From Paralithodes platypus (Eukaryota; Arthropoda; Malacostraca; Decapoda; Lithodidae), in assembly GCA_032716605.1 (NCBI GenBank), contig CM064502.1:41328507-41392506 (forward strand): 64,000 nt of DNA, written 5' to 3'. Positions 53,269 to 64,000 of this stretch are shown in pieces (position 1 is the first letter of the stretch; every line of letters begins with the position of its first letter). Made by a program: the position numbers and the translations under genes. Below the pieces are notes generated by a model. The model did not search any database, was not told where the DNA came from, and saw only the letters and a program-made list of their open reading frames with translations.

Positions 53269-53653
53269 GGGAGCCCACCTCGCTCTTGTTTCTATTTATC
53301 TCTCTCTCTCTCTTTGGCTTTTATCCATTCGGCCCCATTCAGCCTACTGTTTTAAGACGTTTACCCCAATCCAGGTGTCAATATTTTCCAGGCGAGCGGT
53401 AGCGAGCCAGCATATATATATATTTTTGTTTTGACAGCAAGCTATATTTGTACATTTTTCGATAGAAACATTTCTCTGGCGAAGCCGGATTTCTCCATAC
53501 AATGCTGGCTCCCTATCGCTCGCCAGGAAGAAATCGACACCTGGATGGGGATAAACGTCTTAAAACAGTTGGCTGAATGGGGCCTAATGGATACAAGCCA
53601 GGGAAAGAGAGAAAAGGAGAGAAAAATACCAAAAAACAACGGTGATCTCCCTT
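53269..53653. mobile_element. MITE family II, copy 4
   Basis: Starts GGGAGCCCACCTCGC at the TTAA it shares with the family I copy, and ends GGTGATCTCCC before TTTAG. All arm and hairpin motifs are present. Confidence 0.85.
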
Positions 53654-53888
53654 TAGAAGGCTACAATGATAATAGTGAAGTAGTAAACCAAACTATCAAC
53701 TGTCAGCTGAAACAGACAAATGTTCTTACATTTTCAAATTGTAAGTCGTTTTAGGATATCATCAATATCATGTGATCAGAAACATTTCAATTGTCCTCCA
53801 TTGACGTAAATAATATATACATCAGCAATGTCGTACGATACAAATAAATATTATGGAATATGCTGCTTCCATACATGTACTATAACCT
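53654..53888. other. AT-rich spacer, no gene
   Basis: Nothing recognised. Confidence 0.4.
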
Positions 53889-54305
53889 GTTTTATATCAG
53901 TTGATGGTAAACTGAAACCCTTAGTAACTGTTTTATTTCAGTTGATGGTAAACTGAAACCCTTAGTAACTGTTTTATTTCAGTTGATGGTAAACTGAAAC
54001 CCTTAGTAACTGTTTTATATCAGTTGATGGTAAACTGAAACCCTTAGTAACTGTTTTATATCAGTTGATGGTAAACTGAAACCCTTAGTAACTGTTTTAT
54101 TTCAGTTGATGGTAAACTGAAACCCTTAGTAACTGTTTTATATCAGTTGATGGTAAACTGAAACCCTTAGTAACTGTTTTATTTCAGTTGATGGTAAACT
54201 GAAACCCTTAGTAACTGTTTTATATCAGTTGATGGTAAACTGAAACCCTTAGTAACTGTTTTATTTCAGTTGATGGTAAACTGAAACCCTTAGTAACTGT
54301 TTTAT
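53889..54305 (+). repeat. 41-bp satellite, about 10 units
   Basis: Unit CTGTTTTATATCAGTTGATG, then GTAAACTGAAACCCTTAGTA plus A. Units differ only as ATATCAG or ATTTCAG, in an irregular alternating order. Each contains a small hairpin TTTCAGTT/AACTGAAA. Confidence 0.97.
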
Positions 54306-54559
54306 CAAATAGTTAATGGAAATATATGAAACTATAATGTTTGGGCATCATATAAATAGCAAACATTTATTGATAGCAGCATATTTCGGCACACAATCTC
54401 TGTAATATCCGAGTAGTCTTGATGAGGACATGGCAATTTACCATCAGCTGAAAATAAACAGACTATAGTAATTATTCATTAAAACCAACAACAAATGTAA
54501 AATAGGTGAAATATCATACACAAAACGGGAACATATGTATATATTTAATGATATTTCGG

Positions 54560-54730
54560 ACAGGTTGGGAGAGAGGTATCCTGACCAGGATTCGAACCCA
54601 CTCGCCCCAGGTATATTTGGAAGAGCTGGGCACCGTAACCACTCGGCCATGAGTGGTAACGGTGCCCAACTCTCCCAAATATACCAGGGGTGAGTGGGTT
54701 CGAATCCTGGTCAGGATACCTCTCTCCCAA
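54560..54730. mobile_element. Two tRNA-derived SINE heads in a head-to-head palindrome
   Basis: Minus strand from about 54655: ATGGCCGAGTGGTTACGGTG (A box, Ser/Leu-like) and GAGTGGGTTCGAATCCTGG (B box). The plus strand repeats the same from about 54652: GGTAACGGTGCCCAACTCTC and GAGTGGGTTCGAATCCTGG, ending GGTATCCT's complement AGGATACCTCTCTCCC. The arms are about 80 bp with few mismatches and almost no loop. Confidence 0.8.
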
Positions 54731-54739
54731 TATGTATAC

Positions 54740-55210
54740 TATATTTCGTGGAGAAAGCTGTAACCACTTAGTGGGTTAAATTCATCTAACATAACAACTT
54801 TTACGACAACAAACTAGTTAAAATCGGCATATTTGTGTCTAAAAAAACTGGTTTAGTTTCACCACAGCATCTCGCTCGAGATCATTTGTATGTATAAACA
54901 CACACACAGGCTTTATATTTATGAAGGGGCCCAGGTATAGAACAGCGACGGTTTGGGTTTTGATATCTGATTCTTATGTCGTTTTTTTTTTGTTCAGCTG
55001 TTAAGAACATTCTAGTATACATTAACTATAGTACTACTTCACCATATGGTTTGTTTTTCATATTTTGTTTATCACTATTTACATTGCCATGGGAAAGTAT
55101 GAAATGCTGATACAAACAAAGGAGTGAAATTTTACGAACGGTGCACGCGAAAGAATAAAGGTAATACAAAGCAAGACTGTTTTATACAGTAGATCACATG
55201 ACAACGGCAT
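54740..55210. other. No gene recognised
   Basis: AT-rich; nothing identified. Confidence 0.4.
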
Positions 55211-55214
55211 TTAA

Positions 55215-55403
55215 ACCTTTCTGTACCGGTGACGTTTTATACTGTATATTTGATGTCAGCTACATTTGGACAATTTCATGAAGCTTACGATGAATTGAGA
55301 TAGTCTGTAGCCTCATAATTGCTAGACATCCTTCCTTAGCTGAATAAAATCGTCTAAAAGTTGCCAGAATATAATTAATAGGAAGTCACCGGCACAGGAA
55401 GGG
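55215..55403. mobile_element. MITE family IV, copy 6
   Basis: TTAA 55211-55214 and 55404-55407; tips ACCTTTCTGTACCGGTGACG and AGTCACCGGCACAGGAAGGG. The interior halves appear rearranged or partly lost relative to other copies. Confidence 0.78.
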
Positions 55404-55524
55404 TTAATGAATTCAGAAGAATAGGAATAGCCCTCAATCATCACCAATTGAACATAATCTGTAACTACAATATATGCAGCAAGACAAACAATTAGTGTCA
55501 CCCACACACACAGAGGCCTGTTAA

Positions 55525-55733
55525 CCCGTTGAGTACCGCTGACATCCTTTTCATTAAATTCTGGCTATGATTAGACGATTGGATTCAGCTTAGGAAGGAC
55601 CTCTAGCAATAAAAAAAGGCCTGAAACTATCTCAACCAACCCTTTCAACTACCACAGATCCTTCTTACGCTGCATAGTATCGTCTAAATATAGCTAAAAT
55701 AAAATATAACATACGTCGCTGGTACTCAAAGGG
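55525..55733. mobile_element. MITE family IV, copy 7, inserted in a satellite-like unit
   Basis: TTAA 55521-55524 and 55734-55737; CCCGTTGAGTACCGCTGACA and ACGTCGCTGGTACTCAAAGGG. The left flank CACACACAGAGGCCTGTTAA resembles the 56-bp satellite unit that starts 190 bp to the right. Confidence 0.82.
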
Positions 55734-55920
55734 TTAATGGGAGGCCAGACCTGTGAATGCACGGCAATCTCCCCTATTCCATTGTGTTGTATGTCTACTT
55801 TATTGTATTAACTAATCATACCTAACCTAATGCAATAAAATCAAGTAAAAATACATCGAAATAAAATTGTGACTAGGCTCGAATGTATCGGCACGTCGGC
55901 TGCGGCAATATGATCCCATG

Positions 55921-57600
55921 TTAACCCCACCTTCCTCCTCCCACCACCTTGGAGTATCACACAAAAACACACACATAAAGGCCTGTTAATCCCCCCTTCC
56001 TACCACCACCTCGGAGTATCACACAAACACATAAAGGCCTGTTAATCCCCCCATCCTACCACCACCTCGGAGTGCCACACAAACACATAAAGGCCTGTTA
56101 ATCCCCCCTTCCTACCACCACCTCGGAGTGACACACAAACACATAAAGGCCTGTTAATCCCCCCTTCCTACCACCACCTCGGAGTGACACACAAACACAT
56201 AAAGGCCTGTTAATCCCCCCTTCCTACCACCACCTCGGAGTGACACACAAACACATAAAGGCCTGTTAATCCCCCCTTCCTACCACCACCTCGGAGTGAC
56301 ACACAAACACATAAAGGCCTGTTAATCCCCCCTTCCTACCACCTCGGAGTGACACACAAACACATAAAGGCCTGTTAATCCCCCCTTCCTCCCACCACCT
56401 CGGAGTGACACACAAACACATAAAGGCCTGTTAATCCCCCCTTCCTACCACCACCTTGGAGTGACACACAAACACATAAAGGCCTGTTAATCCCCCCTTC
56501 CTACCACCACCTCGGAGTGACACACAAACACATAAAGGCCTGTTAACCCCACCTTCCTACCACCACCTCGGTGTGACACACAAACACATAAAGGCCTGTT
56601 AATCCCCCCTTCCTACCACCACCTCGGAGTGACACACAAACACATAAAGGCCTGTTAACCCCACCTTCCTTCCACCACCTTTGGAGTACCACACACACAA
56701 ACACATACACATAAAGGCCTGTTAATCCCCCATTCCTACCACCACCTCGGAGTGACACACAAACACATAAAGGCCTGTTAACCCCACCTTCCTTCCACCA
56801 CCTTTGGAGTACCACACACACAAACACATACACATAAAGGCCTGTTAATCCCCCCTTCCTACCACCACCTCAGAGTGACACACAAACACATAAAGGCCTG
56901 TTAATCCCCCCTTCCTACCACCACCTCGGAGTATCACACAAACACATAAAGGCCTGTTAATCCCCCCTTCCTACCACCACCTCGGAGTGACACACAAACA
57001 CATAAAGGCCTGTTAATCCCCCCTTCCTACCACCACCTCGGAGTGACACATACACAGATAAAGGCCTGTTAATCTCCCCTTCCTACCACCACCTCGGAGT
57101 ATCACACAAACACATAAATGCCTGTTAATCCCCCCTTCCTACCACCACCTCGGAGTGACACACAAACACATAAAGGCCTGTTAATCCCCCCTTCCTACCA
57201 CCACCTCGGAGTGACACACACACAGATAAAGGCCTGTTAATCTCCCCTTCCTACCACCACCTCGGAGTATCACACAAACACATAAATGCCTGTTAATCCC
57301 CCCTTCCTACCACCACCTCGGAGTGACACACAAACACATAAAGTCCTGTTAATCCCCCCTTCCTACCACCACCTCGGAGTGACACACAAACACATAAAGG
57401 CCTGTTAATCCCCCCTTCCTACCACCACCTCGGAGTGACACACAAACACATAATGGCCTGTTAATCCCCCCTTCCTACCACCACCTCGGAGTATCACACA
57501 AACACATAAAGGCCTGTTAATCCCCCCTTCTTCCCACCACCTCAGAGTGACACACACACATAAAAGCCTGTTAATCCCCACTTCCTTCTACCACCTTGGA
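55921..57600 (+). repeat. 56-bp satellite, about 30 units
   Basis: Unit contains CACACAAACACATAAAGGCC, TGTTAATCCCCCCTTCCTAC and CACCACCTCGGAGTGA. Variants include CACCTTGG, CACCTTTGGAGTACC and units with extra ACACAT. A higher-order pattern (about 112 bp, units with GAGTATC) recurs at 57080 and 57260. Open frames on the minus strand are repeat translations. Confidence 0.96.
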
Positions 57601-58281
<681 letters not shown>

Positions 58282-59622
58282 TCAATGATTTGTTTTGTTT
58301 TTTAATGATAAGTTAAATAGTTGTGTCAGGGGTTTTGCTATTTCGTCCTTAACATTCTTAATTATTTTCGGGTGGAGCATGTCGGGTCCCGGGGTCTTAT
58401 TTACATTTAAATTACTCAATTTGCTTTGGACTTCGCTAACGCTGATGGCAAAATCGACTATTACATGAGTTGAGGTGTTATTTTCAGGGGTATGATCGAT
58501 AACTTCTTCTGTGAAAACTGAGCCAAAATATTTGTTGAGCATATTTGCCGTGTTTGTGTCACCTGTTATTGTCTGGCCATCTTCTATTAGCGGTCCGATT
58601 CCGCTTTTGATCAGTTTATTTTTATTTACGTAACTGTAGAATTTTGGGGGGTTTGTGGCACTCTCTCTGGCAATAGTCATTTCGTAATTTTGTTTGTTCG
58701 CCCTAATATTTGTTTTCACTTCCCTTCTACTATTTTTGTACAAGTTTTTAATTACTTCAGTGTTTGTGTTATTTTTTACAAGTTTGTGGAGTTGATTCCT
58801 TTTCCTTATTGCCTTGCCAATGTCTCTACTGTACCAAGGGGGCATACTTGATTTCGTATTACGTTTTGGTTTCATGGGTACAAATTGTGTATGCGCTTCT
58901 GTAATTGTAGACTTAAAATGTCCCCATCGTTAATTTACTTCGTTTATATTTATGAGGTTTGAGTGTATGTTTGATAGCGATTCCTTAAGTCCGTCATAAT
59001 TTGCGTTTTTGAAGTCCGAAACCATTCCTGTTGTTTTTACTGTGGAATATTTGCTTATAACGTTGATTCTTAAGATTTTATGATCGGACGTTGCCAGATG
59101 TTCACCTACATCCAGGTTTGATAATAGATTTTATTGGGTAGTGATTACAAGGTCTCGCGTCGGCTGTTTTACGTGTGGAGTTAAACAAAAATCCTGGATG
59201 AAGCTTGTCATTAGACGTGACTCAGCATTTTTTCCGGTCAGGGTATTCCAGTCAATTAGGGGGAGGTTATAGTCACCTAGTAAAACTGTTTCGTCGGAAT
59301 TAAGGGTTTTCTCTAGTATTTCATAAAAAATTGTATCATCGGCAACAGTTAGTCTCGGTGGTCGGTACGCTGTAGTGATATTTAAGTTCATGTTTTTTGT
59401 ATTTATTTTGACGCACACTATTTCTGCATTACTTTCGGGGAGAGTCACCTCAACTGGGTTTAAGTAGGTTGCAACGTACATTGCAACCCCCCCTCTTTGT
59501 TTTCCATTGTTACGGTCTTTATGAAAAAATGTATATGGCTCAATGTGATATTCAGGAAGTAGATCTTTATTTTTAAGGTTCAGATGTGTTTCCGTTATAC
59601 AAATAACGTCAACTGTATAACG
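58282..59622 (-). pseudogene. CR1-like endonuclease and linker
   Basis: Blocks on the minus strand: DVICITETHLNLKNKDLLP (catalytic Glu), RGGVAMYVATYLNPVEV, NITTAYRPPRL, ETVLLGDYNLPLIDWNTL (catalytic Asp), DFCLTPHVKQPTRD, HLATSDHKILR-like text near 59090, then the linker KPKRNTKSSMPPWYSRDI, ESATNPPKFYSYVNKNKL, LNVNKTPGPDMLHPKII and LTQLFNLSL. This is the layout of the CR1 ORF2 at 44953-47943 but clearly divergent from it, so it is a different family. Stops near 59135 and 58930 and loss of the RT make it a pseudogene. Confidence 0.82.
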
Positions 59623-61860
59623 AACCTGTTTTGGTGACTAAATGGCATTACGATAGGGCAGACTGGGAGGGTCTTCAAGGTTTCTTTATTGATATTCCCT
59701 GGACCTCTTTCTTTTCTATTGATGCACACTCCACCTTGAGCCACATACAAGATTTTGTAAAAATTGGAATGGAAACTTTTATTCCTCATCAAAAGTACAG
59801 TAAAAGATCTAATTCACCTAAATGGTTTGACCATAATTGTGCTAGAGTAACTGAACAAAAAGCAATAGCCTACAATGCATACACAAGATCAAAAACACAT
59901 GAAGCCTTTAATTACTTTAGAAACATCAGAAATCATGCCAAAACTGTATTAAACCTAACTAAATCAAACTTTCTCCATAAGCAGGCAAATAAACTTCTAA
60001 ATAATCCAAATGATAACAAAATATTTTGGTCTACTCTTAACTCATTCAAATCCAACTTCACTACTGCTTCATCCATTCCACCATTAAAATCTCCGACTGG
60101 CAATCTTGTAAGTGACCCACGAGGTAAAGCTAACCTTCTTGCAGATATTTTCTCCACCAACTCAACCTTAGATGACATAAATCAAGATGTCCCTGTACTT
60201 AATTTTAATTCACCTGAAATTCCCTCACTTAAGATCCACACCAGACATGTCAAAACTATTTTGCAGAATCTCTCAGTAGATAAGGCTCCTGGTCCAGATG
60301 AAATTCCTCCAATAGTACTTAAGAATTGCTCCTTGGTGCTCGCTCCTGTATTGGCAAAATTTTTCCGTCTGTGTACTCATACCTCATGCTTCCCAGTACC
60401 CTGGAAAGAAGCAAACATCCATCCAGTTCCTAAAAAAGGTGCCTCTTCAGATCCATCAAACTACAGACCAATAGCTATAACTTCCACTCTTGGCAAAGTT
60501 TTTGAAATTATATTAAATAATCACATAATTAAGCATCTGGAGAATAATAAATTAATCAGTGATAGGCAATATGGTTTTAGACGATGTCGATCAACTGCAG
60601 ACATTCTTTGCCTTCTTACGCATCAAATCAACCAAGCTACAGACCAACATGGTGAAACACATACAATAGCACTGGATATATCAAAGGCATTTGATAGAGT
60701 CTGGCATCAATCCTTATTGTCGAAGATGTCACACTACGGCCTTGCATCATTAGTTCCACTAATTTCTTCTTATCTTCATAACAGAAAAATACGTGTAATG
60801 GTAGATGGCCTTTATTCTCAATTTCACTCAATAAATGCTGGTGTTCCCCAGGGATCAGTTTTGGCCCCAACTCTGTTCCTCATTCATATCAATGATCTCA
60901 TATCTACCACTCATAATCCAATACATTCCTACGCAGATGACTCAACACTCCACAGTTCCTTCACATTTACCAATTCTTTCACCCAACCCGATCTTATAAA
61001 TTCAAAAATAAACACTGCAATTTCTCTGAACCAGGACCTTTCTAGAATTAATGAATGGGGACAAGAGAATCTAGTTTCCTTTAATGCACAGAAAACCAAG
61101 TACATTCAATTTTCTAACCGACAGAATCTCACTGACTCCCATATATTTTTTAATGATGTAAATATTCCCACTTCCCCTAGTATTGACATTCTCGGTGTAA
61201 CATTAACTACTAACTTGAGCTGGACACATTATGTTAGAAGCATTGCTAAGAATGCCTCTAAAAAACTGGGACTCCTGTACAGAGTTCGAGAATTCTTCAC
61301 TGACGAGCAGTTGGCCGTAATATATAAAAGTCATGTGCGCTCTCAGATGGATTACTGTTCACCTCTGTGGGGTGGAAGTGGAGTGGTTGCATTGAGGCAG
61401 TTGGACAAAATTCAAAATAAAGCTATTAGATTAATCAATAACCCTGCAATCACACAGGACCTTCCTACATTAGCCATACGAAGAAACGTTGCATCCCTTG
61501 CATTATTCTACAGATATTTTCACAGCAATTGTTCCGAGGAACTTGCTTCAATTGTGCCGCCTCTCCACATCTTTCCCCGTAGAACTAGGGCAGCTGAGAG
61601 CGCCCATGAATTTACACTTTCTCCTCCACAATGCAGAACTTCTGCTTATCAGAATTCATTTATCCCCAGAGCTACTACTCTTTGGAATTCACTTCCCTCG
61701 AATTGCTTTCCACAAACTTACAATCAACAAATGTTTAAATCCAGTTGTTACAAACATTTTATGAATGGAGGATGCCTTTAGGCACATGGACCTTTTTGTT
61801 TTATCTGTGTTTTTCCTTCCTCCATTCATTGTCTCTTAAAAAAAAAAAAAAAAAAAAAAA
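59623..61860 (+). mobile_element. Jockey-like LINE, 5'-truncated, poly(A) tail, inside the old LINE
   Basis: Contains a 716-codon open frame, a 58-nt 3' untranslated region and about 22 As (61839-61860). The 5' end at about 59623 lacks the endonuclease. No clear target duplication: the flanks CTGTATAACGAAC and CTTTCTCATTT differ. Confidence 0.85.
59631..61781 (+). CDS. Jockey-like LINE reverse transcriptase, 5'-truncated but open
   Basis: The frame starts with TTG, and no ATG lies nearby, so this is the remainder of a longer ORF2 whose endonuclease was lost on insertion. Order: linker (WFDHNCARVTEQKAIAYN), KAPGDEIPP-type block VDKAPGPDEIPPIVLKN (about residue 218), HPVPKKGASSDPSNYRPIAI, motif A TIALDISKAFDRVWHQ (about 350), AGVPQGSVLAPTLFLIHIND, motif C HSYADDSTLHSS (about 433), INEWGQENLVSFNAQKTKY, IDILGVTLTTNLSWTHYV, SHVRSQMDYCSPLWGG, FYRYFHSNCSEELAS, TLWNSLPSNCFPQ. 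All RT catalytic Asp residues are kept. The absence of stops suggests a recent insertion. Confidence 0.9.
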   Translation: MVTKWHYDRADWEGLQGFFIDIPWTSFFSIDAHSTLSHIQDFVKIGMETFIPHQKYSKRSNSPKWFDHNCARVTEQKAIAYNAYTRSKTHEAFNYFRNIRNHAKTVLNLTKSNFLHKQANKLLNNPNDNKIFWSTLNSFKSNFTTASSIPPLKSPTGNLVSDPRGKANLLADIFSTNSTLDDINQDVPVLNFNSPEIPSLKIHTRHVKTILQNLSVDKAPGPDEIPPIVLKNCSLVLAPVLAKFFRLCTHTSCFPVPWKEANIHPVPKKGASSDPSNYRPIAITSTLGKVFEIILNNHIIKHLENNKLISDRQYGFRRCRSTADILCLLTHQINQATDQHGETHTIALDISKAFDRVWHQSLLSKMSHYGLASLVPLISSYLHNRKIRVMVDGLYSQFHSINAGVPQGSVLAPTLFLIHINDLISTTHNPIHSYADDSTLHSSFTFTNSFTQPDLINSKINTAISLNQDLSRINEWGQENLVSFNAQKTKYIQFSNRQNLTDSHIFFNDVNIPTSPSIDILGVTLTTNLSWTHYVRSIAKNASKKLGLLYRVREFFTDEQLAVIYKSHVRSQMDYCSPLWGGSGVVALRQLDKIQNKAIRLINNPAITQDLPTLAIRRNVASLALFYRYFHSNCSEELASIVPPLHIFPRRTRAAESAHEFTLSPPQCRTSAYQNSFIPRATTLWNSLPSNCFPQTYNQQMFKSSCYKHFMNGGCL

Positions 61861-61861
61861 C

Positions 61862-62300
61862 TTTCTCATTTAATAACAGACATTTGAGTTCGTCTATTTT
61901 GTTTCTTATTGAGCAGGCATTTATGGATATTATTTTTATATCATTTCTCTCAGCATGCGCTGGATTTGTTTTTCTTATTGGTAAGGATGGGTTTGGGGTT
62001 GTGACTTGAAGCCGCGGCGGATTGTCAAATTCATTCAATTGGTTGGGTTGGCTTGGATGGGGTTGGGTGGGGTTGTTTAGTTGTGGGCCATTGGGGTTGA
62101 CGATTTCGTGTAAATGGTTGTGATGGACTTGGAAGGGTTAGGCGGGGTTATTTATTTCTCTTAACTGTGCGGGTGGGTTAGGATGCGTGAGTTTTAAACC
62201 AAAGGGGGTATTTATTTCATTAGTTTGATTGGGTGGGGTTGTGGGATGGCTTTTCCGGGGGTAGCGATGTCAATACTCAGAGGAGTCTATTAGCATAGTT
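61862..62300 (-). pseudogene. CR1-like ORF2 N-terminus
   Basis: The minus strand reads NEFDNPPRLQVTTPNPSLP, then RNDIKIISINACSIRNKIDE and LKCLLLNEK, the first beta strand and helix of the AP-like endonuclease (Asn of NACSIRNK). Upstream is a Pro/Asn-rich region translated from a CCCAACC-rich tract. It ends at the inserted LINE poly(A). Confidence 0.72.
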
Positions 62301-62341
62301 ATCTCTCGGTCCTGACTGGCGTTGTTTTCAAGGGCAATGGG

Positions 62342-62343
<2 letters not shown>

Positions 62344-62382
<39 letters not shown>

Positions 62383-62396
62383 AAGAGAGAGAGAGA
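62344..62396 (+). repeat. GA microsatellite
   Basis: Imperfect GA array with one CAGAAA interruption. Confidence 0.95.
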
Positions 62397-62549
62397 TGAT
62401 ATATATATCACCGAATATAACATTAATCTAGTGTACAGTACAATTTAGTAAAATTAGGCACATAATGCCAGGTGTTTGCTTGGTCATAGTACGTTATTGT
62501 CATTGTAAAACCAGTATATAATATATTCTATTTTTTATTAATTTCACCA

Positions 62550-62680
62550 CACCACCAAACACCTCCAATGAAATTAATGAAAGCATATATGTGATTCACC
62601 GGGATTCGAACCTGGGTTATCACACACAGATTTTTAGACACCTTAACCATTACACCACCAAGACGGTTAAAGGTTTATGC
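62550..62680 (-). mobile_element. tRNA-derived SINE family S1, copy 2
   Basis: Minus strand: ACCGTCTTGGTGGTGTAATG (A box), AACCCAGGTTCGAATCCCGG (B box), then CACATATATGCTTTCATTAA and TTTGGTGGTGTGGTGAAATT. Same body as 16150-16300. Confidence 0.8.
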
Positions 62681-62859
62681 ACATGCCTACGACTTATTAT
62701 CCATTCTCGAATACTGGATATTAATCTAATCATGTTCATATACCCACTGCACTATGGTAGTCTAATGTTTAAGTGAGAGGAAAGAATATTCATGGGGCAC
62801 AGATCATATAGACCGGTCTCGCTACGAAATATCCCTGAACCTACTGACAATCTATTTCT

Positions 62860-62985
62860 TTATTAATTTCACCACACCACCAAACACCTTCAATGAAATT
62901 AATGAAACCATATATGTGATCCACCGGGATTCGAACCCGGGTTATCACACACAGATTTTTAGACACCTTAACCATTACACCACTT
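62860..62985 (-). mobile_element. tRNA-derived SINE family S1, copy 3
   Basis: Minus strand has GTGGTGTAATGGTTAAGGTG, AACCCGGGTTCGAATCCCGG and the same tail to GGTGGTGTGGTGAAATTAAT. It lies 310 bp from copy 2 in the same orientation. Confidence 0.8.
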
Positions 62986-64000
62986 TTGAAATAAGGTTAA
63001 AAATTACCGTCGTATGATTGACAGTATTTAACCCATAAATGGCGACCGTCCTCAATAGAGGTATTTCTGGTGCGCTGCGATCGGCCTCAATAGATATAGA
63101 GCATAAACAAACCTTAGAAAACACCTCAGTGCACTCAAAACAGAGACATTTGTGATTAGGTGAGATCATTCCCCTCCATTACTTTCTACCATTCCTACAC
63201 ATGTGTCCCAACCCCCTCCTTCCCCCCCTCCTCAATTATCCTATATTTTCCTTATTGTTCCCAATATGTATCGAGTATTTTTGTGCGAGGCAGCTGGGAG
63301 AGAGGGGAGGAGGGTGGAGGAGTGTATCTCCGACCCTCTAAGCCAGTCTGAGAGCTCCCCTTTAGTCTCAGTACCATGCTAGACACAAGCGAGGGAGGGT
63401 GTCTTACTCTCGCTGGTCAAGGTCAGATTACGACCGTGGGGTTAAAATATACTATTTTCACCAGCCAATTGCTGTTACCACTTGTTTTATTGCTTTCTAA
63501 TGTTCATATGTTCATATTAAAAGCAAAATGGGCGCATCTGGATAAGCAATAATTATATATATGTTACATACGACGATTTTCGTCAGAATAGAATCAAATA
63601 GCTTCGCTTAGCGGGAGGGTATGAAATACCATGGCTGCGCAGTTTAAAGGTTAACAATTAATTATACATTTTGCTTTATAAGTTGACATACTTTGATCAT
63701 TATGCATTAATTAGGAAACAAACATACAATAACAATATTTTGAAGTTATCCATATCAAGTAAATTATTACACAATAATGAAGACAAATTGTATGCTCCTG
63801 GCAGAAAATAGGATATCTATTATATACTGTAGTACATGTTTGTAGGCTTCCTTACATTCTCAACAAGTAGCAGTCACAAAGAAAGGATTATAATATTATT
63901 AACCTTTCAAGTAAATTAGAAAAACATTTTTACGACACCACCATACACTATTTGAAGTATATGGGCAATATAGATAATTGAAAATACTGTATACAGTATG
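62986..64000. other. No gene recognised to the window end
   Basis: A purine-rich block (63290-63340), otherwise AT-rich. TTAACCCATAAATGGCGACC at 63029 looks like a piggyBac-type MITE left tip, but no matching right tip was found. Confidence 0.4.

Larger units (their letters stand above)
58282..62300 (-). mobile_element. Old CR1-like LINE, split by a younger LINE
   Basis: Minus-strand pieces at 62300-61862 (start of the endonuclease, NDIKIISINACSIRNKIDEL) and 59622-58282 (rest of the endonuclease and linker up to the beginning of RT). They join at LLLNEK / VRYTVDVICITETHLN once the plus-strand LINE at 59623-61860 is removed. The RT core is missing beyond 58282. Confidence 0.8.

Noticed and set aside
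62590..62660. Functional tRNA genes at 11493, 16207, 32808, 37141, 54580, 62600 and 62924
   Set aside because: A and B boxes are present but acceptor stems do not pair, and several share the same downstream body, so they are SINEs.

Overview
The window looks like intergenic DNA from a large, repeat-rich arthropod genome, most likely a crustacean and possibly a decapod. That assignment is an inference. It rests on very long CA, GA and TA microsatellites, a CR1-type LINE with an octamer tail, RTE-type, Jockey-like, Penelope-like, piggyBac and Tc1/mariner elements, and a short CCTAA (TTAGG-type) tract. I see no host protein-coding gene and no credible functional tRNA or rRNA. Nearly every recognisable open frame belongs to a transposable element.

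Layout. 1-1215: LINE fragment (minus). 2380-4150: decayed LINE (minus) with a C-terminal zinc knuckle. 4330-7090: a Jockey-like LINE 3' end split by a 2.3-kb long-inverted-repeat transposon that itself carries a retroposon and a CR1 remnant. 7753-9253: a dense cluster of MITEs, several abutting at shared TTAA sites. 10057-13520: SINEs, dispersed repeats and a 32-bp satellite. 13590-16120: Tc1/mariner-superfamily transposon with an intron-containing, broken transposase. 16438-18500: MITEs and an RTE 3' fragment. 19368-20335: 80-bp satellite. 20940-24690: CACCTG-rich minisatellite hosting an almost full-length RTE-like LINE. 24720-26690: MITEs. 26776-30761: a MITE split by a 3.6-kb piggyBac element, which in turn carries an RTE fragment. 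31247-32167: Jockey-like LINE 3' end. 32560-36600: LINE with a 2A-like peptide motif, interrupted by a SINE block and by a piggyBac-like MITE. 37069-37795: TA arrays. 37819-40695: two Penelope-like 3' regions in inverted orientation, one carrying a retroposed cDNA with a clean target duplication. 40730-44160: microsatellites, MITEs and a LINE remnant. 44757-49000: full-length CR1-like LINE with both ORFs open. 50168-51683: near-identical truncated CR1 copy. 52167-55735: MITEs, a 41-bp satellite and a head-to-head SINE palindrome. 55921-57848: 56-bp satellite running into a CA array. 58282-62300: old CR1-like LINE split by a younger Jockey-like LINE with an open 716-codon frame. 62550-64000: SINEs and AT-rich DNA.

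How the parts relate. LINE reverse transcriptases are the likely source of the 5'-truncated copies, the SINEs and the retroposed cDNA. The piggyBac transposase is a plausible source of mobility for TTAA-flanked CCC...GGG MITEs, although the resident copy is frameshifted. Nesting order gives relative ages: MITE I is older than piggyBac, which is older than the RTE fragment; old CR1-like LINE is older than the Jockey-like insert; the Jockey-like LINE at 4.3-7.1 kb is older than the long-TIR transposon.
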